Part shown: piece by piece, positions 59,844-64,000 of the stretch
How the letters are laid out: each line of letters starts with the position of its first letter
Numbering within the stretch: the first letter of the stretch is position 1
Assembly: GCF_003344925.1 (NCBI RefSeq)
Contig: NZ_CP031188.1
Location: 2,215,001-2,279,000 of the forward strand
Reading direction: 5' to 3'
DNA: 64,000 nucleotides
DNA from: Flavobacterium arcticum
Lineage (GTDB): Bacteria > Bacteroidota > Bacteroidia > Flavobacteriales > Flavobacteriaceae
Program-made: the position numbers and the translations under genes
The notes under the pieces: generated by a model
The model's database searches: none
Told to the model about the DNA's origin: nothing
The model's input: only the letters and a program-made list of their open reading frames with translations

Positions 59844-60829
59844 TGAAGAGTATAGCAATAGTAATACTAAACTGGAATGGCAAAAAGTTGCTAGAAGAAT
59901 TTTTACCTTTTGTGGTTAACTATTCTCCTGAAGCTACTATATATGTTGCTGATAATGCTTCGGGTGACGATTCTGTTAATTTTTTACAAGAATATTATCC
60001 TGATGTTACTATTATAAGTAATAAAAAGAACTATGGCTATGCAGGAGGCTATAATAAGGCTTTAAAAGAAGTTGAAGAGGATATTTATGTATTACTAAAT
60101 TCGGATGTTGAAGTTACTGAAGGCTGGCTTTCTCCTATTATATCACTTTTTGAAAAAGATACTCAAACAGCCATTATACAGCCTAAAATATTAGATTATT
60201 ACAGGCGAGACCATTTTGAGTATGCCGGTGCAGCAGGTGGATTTATTGATAAATATGGATTTCCGTATTGTAGAGGACGTATTTTTAATACCATAGAAAG
60301 AGATAACGGACAATATGGTAATACTGAAATATTTTGGGCATCAGGAGCGTGTTTCTTTATTAGAAAAGAAGTTTTCTGGAAACTTGGCGGGTTTGATGAC
60401 GATTTTTTTGCTCATCAAGAAGAAATAGACCTTTGTTGGAGGGCTTTTAACTCTAATTATAAAGTAAGGTTTTGTGCCGACTCGGTAATATATCATGTAG
60501 GTGGCGCAACACTCAAAAATAGTAGCTCACATAAAACGTTTCTCAACTTCAGAAACTCACTATGGATGCTGCTAAAAAACTTACCTACAAATCAACTCTT
60601 TCCTGTACTGTTCATAAGGCTTACTCTGGACGGCATTGCTGGATGGCGATTTCTTGCAAAAGGAAAGTTTTCTCATTTTTTCGCCATAATGAAATCACAT
60701 TTTTATTTTTATTTAAAACTATTTTATTTCTTAAATAAAAGACAGTCAAATCAGTATAAAAAATACTATAAAAACCGCAGTATTGTGGCGCGTTATTTTG
60801 CTTTAAATGGCAAGATATTTGGTAAATAA
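59843..60829 (+). CDS. GT2-family glycosyltransferase
   Basis: 328 aa. Inverting GT-A fold: IAIVILNWNGKKLLEEFLP at the start, VADNASGDDSV, NYGYAGGYNKAL, and the DxD-type metal site in LLNSDVEVTEGW; WASGACFFIRKEVFWKLGGFDDDFFAHQEEIDLCWRA is the acceptor-side signature. A C-terminal membrane-proximal region (about 250-300) may hold it at the membrane. Sugar unknown; probably a rhamnosyl- or similar transferase of a surface polysaccharide. The TAATG overlap couples it to the HSDR_N gene. Confidence 0.9.
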   Translation: MKSIAIVILNWNGKKLLEEFLPFVVNYSPEATIYVADNASGDDSVNFLQEYYPDVTIISNKKNYGYAGGYNKALKEVEEDIYVLLNSDVEVTEGWLSPIISLFEKDTQTAIIQPKILDYYRRDHFEYAGAAGGFIDKYGFPYCRGRIFNTIERDNGQYGNTEIFWASGACFFIRKEVFWKLGGFDDDFFAHQEEIDLCWRAFNSNYKVRFCADSVIYHVGGATLKNSSSHKTFLNFRNSLWMLLKNLPTNQLFPVLFIRLTLDGIAGWRFLAKGKFSHFFAIMKSHFYFYLKLFYFLNKRQSNQYKKYYKNRSIVARYFALNGKIFGK

Positions 60830-60911
60830 CTTTAACAATAGTTTATCAGCATTTTAATTAATCTTTTTCTTATTAATAACTAATTTTGTAGAAATTTAAA
60901 TCCTGAAATTT

Positions 60912-61748
60912 ATGAAAAAAATCATCATCACACTGTCATTGGCAGCTCTAACTCTTACTTCTTGTGGAACCAAGAAGAAAATTGCAGAACTTGAAAGCAA
61001 AAATAAAGAGATTCAGGATATGCTGAATAGCACAACGCTAAAGCTTAATACTTGTTTAGCTGAAAAACAAGGTATGGCTACACGCATAGAGGATCTTAAG
61101 AACTCTAATCAAGACCTTATTAAAACAAGAGATAATTTTGCTACACTTTCTACAAAAGGTGCTGAAAACATCGAAAAATCGCTTGAAAGCTTAAAAGAAA
61201 AAGATCTTAAAATTTCTAGATTACAAGATGCCATTACTCGTAAAGACTCGGTTACTCTTGCTTTGGTAACAAGTATTAAAAGAGCTGTAGGAGTAGATGA
61301 CCCTGATATTGAGGTTAATGTTGAAAAAGGAGTAGTATACATCTCTATTGCAGATAAACTACTGTTTAAAAGCGGACGATATGAGGTTACCGATAAGGCT
61401 AAACAAATATTAGGTAAAGTTGCTGCTATTGTAAAAGACAAACCTAACTTTGAGTGTATGGTAGAAGGACATACTGATAATGTTCCTGTTGTTAATAATT
61501 CTGTACTTGTAGACAACTGGGATTTGAGTGTTAAGCGAGCTACTTCTATAGTAAGGGTTTTACAAAACGATTATGGTATTGACCCTAAACGTCTTGTTGC
61601 TGCAGGACGTGGTGAATATATACCACTTGAAGAAAACACTACTGCTGAAGGAAGGGCAAGAAACAGAAGAACAAGAATACTTGTATTGCCTAAAATTGAT
61701 CAGTTTTATGATATGATAGAAAAAGAAATGAAAAATCAGAGTAAATAA
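60912..61748 (+). CDS. OmpA-family lipoprotein with coiled coil
   Basis: 278 aa. Lipobox LTSC (C18). Residues about 25-115 are a coiled coil (KIAELESKNKEIQDMLN ... LKISRLQDAITRK), then the OmpA C-terminal peptidoglycan-binding domain (about 140-265): ISIADKLLFKSGRYEVTDKAKQIL, VEGHTDNVPV, NWDLSVKRATSIVRVL, GRGEYIPLEEN and ARNRRTRI. This layout anchors the outer membrane to peptidoglycan. A -7 box TAATTTTG is at 60881-60888. Closed by a terminator. Confidence 0.92.
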   Translation: MKKIIITLSLAALTLTSCGTKKKIAELESKNKEIQDMLNSTTLKLNTCLAEKQGMATRIEDLKNSNQDLIKTRDNFATLSTKGAENIEKSLESLKEKDLKISRLQDAITRKDSVTLALVTSIKRAVGVDDPDIEVNVEKGVVYISIADKLLFKSGRYEVTDKAKQILGKVAAIVKDKPNFECMVEGHTDNVPVVNNSVLVDNWDLSVKRATSIVRVLQNDYGIDPKRLVAAGRGEYIPLEENTTAEGRARNRRTRILVLPKIDQFYDMIEKEMKNQSK

Positions 61749-61770
61749 AATATTTATCTCTAATAACATA

Positions 61771-61803
61771 AAGGCTACTAATTAAATTTAGTAGCCTTTT
61801 TTA
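61771..61803 (+). terminator. Terminator of the OmpA-family gene
   Basis: AAAGGCTACTAAATTT-type inverted repeat (AAAGGCTACTAA/TTAGTAGCCTTT) with a T run after it. Confidence 0.85.
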
Positions 61804-62038
61804 TTATAAACCAATACTTATTTCTTACATTCAAATTATTATTAAAACAAATAATTAACTAAAAAAGTAATTTACATAAGATAAATATGTTAAATGTTAA
61901 TATTCTGTGTTTTTAAGTTTTTTATGTTTAAAATTCACTATTTCATAAAAAAAAGGCATTTTTTGCGTAAATTTATGACAGCTTCATTAAATTTTACATT
62001 TTTTTTCTGATAAAAAAATTAATTAAATAAGTACTAAA

Positions 62039-62497
62039 ATGGATAGACTACTAGGATATTTTAGCGAATCGGATAATCTCGAAGAAAATAAAGATCATGT
62101 ATCAATAATAAAGGAAGAATATTTCACAAGGCTTATCGAATATACACCAGCTATAATATATACTTGTGACACTAAAGGTAGAATTACCTATTATAATAAA
62201 GCTGCTGCTGCTTTTTGGGGAGGAAAACCTGAGTTAGGAAAAGATTTCTATCATACAGGGTGGACTACCTTTACTATAGAGGGTACACCACTCCCTATAG
62301 AAAAAACACCTATAGCCATGGCTTTAACGCATCAAAAGTCTTTTTGTGATGAAATAATTTTAGAAACCGAGAGTGGAAAACGGTTTTATGTAGAATGTAA
62401 CCCTAAGCCTATTTTTAATACTTCTGGCAAAATGATTGGTTTACTAAATTTTTGTATTGATTTTTCAAAGCATTATACTCGAAAAAATAATTTATAA
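62039..62497 (+). CDS. Stand-alone PAS-domain protein
   Basis: 152 aa. One PAS domain: YTPAIIYTCDTKGRITYYNKAAAAFWGGKPELGKDFYHTGWTTFTIEGTPLP ... RFYVECNPKPIFNTSGKMIGLLNFCID. No kinase, HTH or GGDEF output domain. Both the fold and the acidic N-terminus suggest a small sensor or adaptor that must act with a partner coded elsewhere. Bound cofactor unknown. The 290-nt gap upstream, 61749-62038, holds the terminator and nothing else I can recognise. Confidence 0.82.
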   Translation: MDRLLGYFSESDNLEENKDHVSIIKEEYFTRLIEYTPAIIYTCDTKGRITYYNKAAAAFWGGKPELGKDFYHTGWTTFTIEGTPLPIEKTPIAMALTHQKSFCDEIILETESGKRFYVECNPKPIFNTSGKMIGLLNFCIDFSKHYTRKNNL

Positions 62498-62505
62498 AAA
62501 AATCT

Positions 62506-62979
62506 CTATAGCTTATTTTTATATATCCCTGTCATACTAAATATCCTATTAAAGTATATATCTAAACAAGTAAGGTCTTTATTTAGATCATTTCGAATCC
62601 CCCCTTTTTTAAGCATAATACTATCTGCTATAATTATTTTTCTATGATTTTCCTGAGACATTACTGTATAAATCAAATTATATACTATTATACTATATTT
62701 ACCTTCTCTCAATTTTATTTCAAAATCAAAAGACAGTTCATTATCCATATACGAAGAACATCCTTCACAGGTATGTCTTATTTCTGTCCCTTTTCCTTTA
62801 TATGAATGATTACTCGATGCTATACTTAACCTTGGATGATGAGCTATAAACTCTGGAATGTTATCCTGATTAGTTATAATAACATTTTCCCATACTAGGG
62901 AATTATTCTTTACATAAAAATTGTGTACCTGTGCAAAACAGGAAATTGAGAATAAAAAAAAGAATATTACCTTTTTCAT
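62506..62979 (-). CDS. Hypothetical exported protein
   Basis: 157 aa from the ATG at 62979; a frame from 63012 would add 11 residues before a good signal peptide (MKKVIFFFLFSISCFAQ). The mature part has two cysteines (HTCEGCSSY) and ends NRIFSMTGIYKNKL. A central strand pattern (LSFDFEIKLREGKYSIIVYNLIY) resembles DUF4468-type proteins seen in Flavobacteriia, but I am not sure of the family. It ends 8 nt from the PAS gene stop (convergent). Confidence 0.6.
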   Translation of the reverse strand: MKKVIFFFLFSISCFAQVHNFYVKNNSLVWENVIITNQDNIPEFIAHHPRLSIASSNHSYKGKGTEIRHTCEGCSSYMDNELSFDFEIKLREGKYSIIVYNLIYTVMSQENHRKIIIADSIMLKKGGIRNDLNKDLTCLDIYFNRIFSMTGIYKNKL

Positions 62980-63215
62980 AGACGTAACATTTATACTAAT
63001 GAAGACTCTCAAATATAATACAAATATTAATCACTTTAACAACTAAATGTTTAATTATGAAATATTTACCGCACTACCTTTCAAGTCAACTATATTCACA
63101 ACCAACTAATTATCAACATAATAAGTAACTTATTTTTAATAGAGTTTTAATATAAAATTAAACTTAGTCCAATATAAAAGCAGGAAATTGCAGTAACAAT
63201 TAAAAAGATGTAATT

Positions 63216-63314
63216 ATGAAAATTAAAGTTTTAAAAAACAGATTAAAGTATATAATACAAGTACATATAAGGACCTATAGACAACGAAAACTTCAAAAAT
63301 ATTTTATGACTTAA
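63216..63314 (+). CDS. Possible 32-aa basic peptide
   Basis: ATG at 63216, stop at 63312-63314. The peptide starts MKIKVLKNRLKYII and continues to RTYRQRKLQKYF, with about a third Lys/Arg and no hydrophobic segment. The gap 63013-63342 contains nothing else I can support. Chance is possible at this length; it is listed for completeness. Confidence 0.15.
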   Translation: MKIKVLKNRLKYIIQVHIRTYRQRKLQKYFMT

Positions 63315-63342
63315 ATAAATAGGCATCAAATATTTTATATTA

Positions 63343-63846
63343 TTATGGATCGTTGTTACTCCCAACAAGTGGTATAATTTTTTTCTCCCATATATCTAGC
63401 TTTTGTAAAAAAGACATAGATGCATTTGCACCGCTAGGCGAAGGTAAAACATCATAAGATACTCCACCCTCATATGTCATGTATTTATTATAATATTTAG
63501 CAGCATTTTTACTAGAAAAAAGAACATTTTTAATATTTGGAAACTCTTTATAAAAAGTATTAAAATCATTAGGCTGTTCATTTTTTATTTTACTATCCAA
63601 ACTACCTTCGCGCTCACAATACTGTAATACATCCCATAAAGCAATACCGTAGTTTTTTAATAAACCTTTCCTTTTCTCATAATCTGTAGTAAAAGGCTGA
63701 TTGAATATAGTATATAATAATTTCCAAAACTGATTACCTCTATTACCATAATATTGCTGTAACTCTAATGATTTTTCGCCAGGCATAGTGCCCAAAATAA
63801 TTATAGAGGAATCAGGATAAATAATTGGCAGAAAAGCTTTTTTCAT
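63343..63846 (-). CDS. DNA-deoxyinosine glycosylase (UDG superfamily family 6)
   Basis: 167 aa from the ATG at 63846; seven residues of a longer frame from 63867 fall inside the terminator stem and are rejected. The uracil-DNA glycosylase fold is seen in IIILGTMPGEKSLELQQYY then GNRGNQFWKLL (motif 1 with Gly-x-Met-Pro-Gly, and the Asn-x-Phe-Trp helix), WDVLQYCEREGSLDSKI and VLPSPSGANAS (motif 2, Ser-Pro-Ser). This matches hypoxanthine-DNA glycosylase, which removes deaminated adenine. Single gene. Confidence 0.85.
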   Translation of the reverse strand: MKKAFLPIIYPDSSIIILGTMPGEKSLELQQYYGNRGNQFWKLLYTIFNQPFTTDYEKRKGLLKNYGIALWDVLQYCEREGSLDSKIKNEQPNDFNTFYKEFPNIKNVLFSSKNAAKYYNKYMTYEGGVSYDVLPSPSGANASMSFLQKLDIWEKKIIPLVGSNNDP

Positions 63847-63865
63847 GATATAAAATATATATATC

Positions 63866-63914
63866 AAAAAAGGTTCTTCTTATCGAGTATTACGATAGGA
63901 AGAACCTTTTTTAT
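63866..63914. terminator. Strong bidirectional hairpin terminator
   Basis: AAAAAAGGTTCTTCTTATCG arm (63866-63885) and its near-complement CGATAGGAAGAACCTTTTTT, separated by about 9 nt. On the minus strand it ends the gene coming from the right (sucD-like) just before the glycosylase start. Confidence 0.85.
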
Positions 63915-63932
63915 AGTTTTAGTAATGAAAAA

Positions 63933-64000
63933 TTATCCCAATACTTCTTTTACTTTTTTACCTATCTCTGCTGGAGAGTCTACAACGTGTATACCGTTTT
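63933..64000 (-). CDS. sucD: Succinate--CoA ligase subunit alpha, 3' end only (partial at right edge)
   Basis: The last about 22 codons of a minus-strand gene: NGIHVVDSPAEIGKKVKEVLG then TAA at 63935-63933. It lines up with the end of SucD (E. coli [20 protein letters not shown]: same glycine, VV/V, SPAEIG versus SLADIG, and VL at the end). The alpha subunit carries the phosphohistidine and CoA sites, outside this window. Identification rests on this short match and on the beta subunit being 23 kb away. Confidence 0.65.
   Translation of the reverse strand, partial: NGIHVVDSPAEIGKKVKEVLG

Noticed and set aside
1..64000. CRISPR arrays, prophage structural genes, plasmid or chromosome origin
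   Set aside because: No regularly spaced repeats, no capsid/tail/terminase genes, no DnaA-box cluster or replication initiator seen.

Overview
The window comes from an AT-rich Bacteroidota chromosome, almost certainly a Flavobacteriaceae member close to Flavobacterium. The signs are promoters of the TTTG-N19-TAnnTTTG type, lipoproteins ending in short lipoboxes, a type IX secretion C-terminal domain on a subtilase, a CAL67264-family mini membrane protein, a fused trehalose-6-phosphate synthase/phosphatase, unlinked sucC and sucD, and an arginine decarboxylase/deoxyhypusine-synthase-like pair. No plasmid or phage structural genes are seen. Most of the window is ordinary chromosomal backbone with several small accessory patches.

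Layout. 0-7.9 kb: RNase P RNA with its own promoter, a Shedu-type (DUF4263) defence nuclease placed between rnpB and rsmD, a DUF3822 gene, a RecD/Dda-like helicase, kdsB, a dioxygenase/spermidine-synthase-like pair and an acyltransferase. 7.9-10.4 kb: an XRE regulator divergent from an M14 peptidase, with five copies of one palindrome over both promoters, then an Lrp/AsnC regulator. 10.4-19.4 kb: ppc-DinB, the arginine decarboxylase/DHS-like/acidic-protein operon, aroB, proline dehydrogenase. 19.4-22.5 kb: an accessory island between two inward-pointing tRNA genes (Val and Arg), with hypothetical envelope proteins, a start-less ORF and a broken tyrosine recombinase next to tRNA-Arg.

22.5-29.1 kb: apt, a BlaI/BlaR-like pair with tandem operators, an MFS transporter, a membrane-anchored AraC regulator, a tiny calcium-repeat lipoprotein, and a 150-bp MITE-like element (18-bp inverted ends, 7-bp target duplication) inside a DUF1684 gene remnant. 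29.1-33 kb: homoserine dehydrogenase and a Cys/Met PLP enzyme under a complete SAM-I riboswitch, then an EamA exporter. 33-44.5 kb: T9SS subtilase, nitronate monooxygenase-like enzyme, YiiX-like hydrolase, Tat-exported alkaline phosphatase, lysA, sucC, otsAB. 44.5-64 kb: TerB-like protein, two MscS channels, acs, a TPR-AAA ATPase with a TPR membrane partner, LpxH-like phosphatase, ettA, holA, an orphan HsdR_N nuclease-fold protein that appears leaderless, GT2, an OmpA-type lipoprotein, a PAS protein, a deoxyinosine glycosylase, and the 3' end of sucD at the right edge.

Functional themes. Central metabolism (PEP carboxylase, succinyl-CoA synthetase, acetyl-CoA synthetase, proline catabolism), amino-acid synthesis (aroB, hom, metB-like, lysA), polyamines, envelope/LPS building (kdsB, LpxH-like, plsC-like, GT2), osmotic protection (trehalose, two MscS channels) and regulation. 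The most notable accessory points are the Shedu gene, the tRNA-flanked island remnant, the MITE-like insertion and the TPR-AAA/TPR-membrane pair. All functional calls are from reading the sequence and from knowledge of families; no database search was run.
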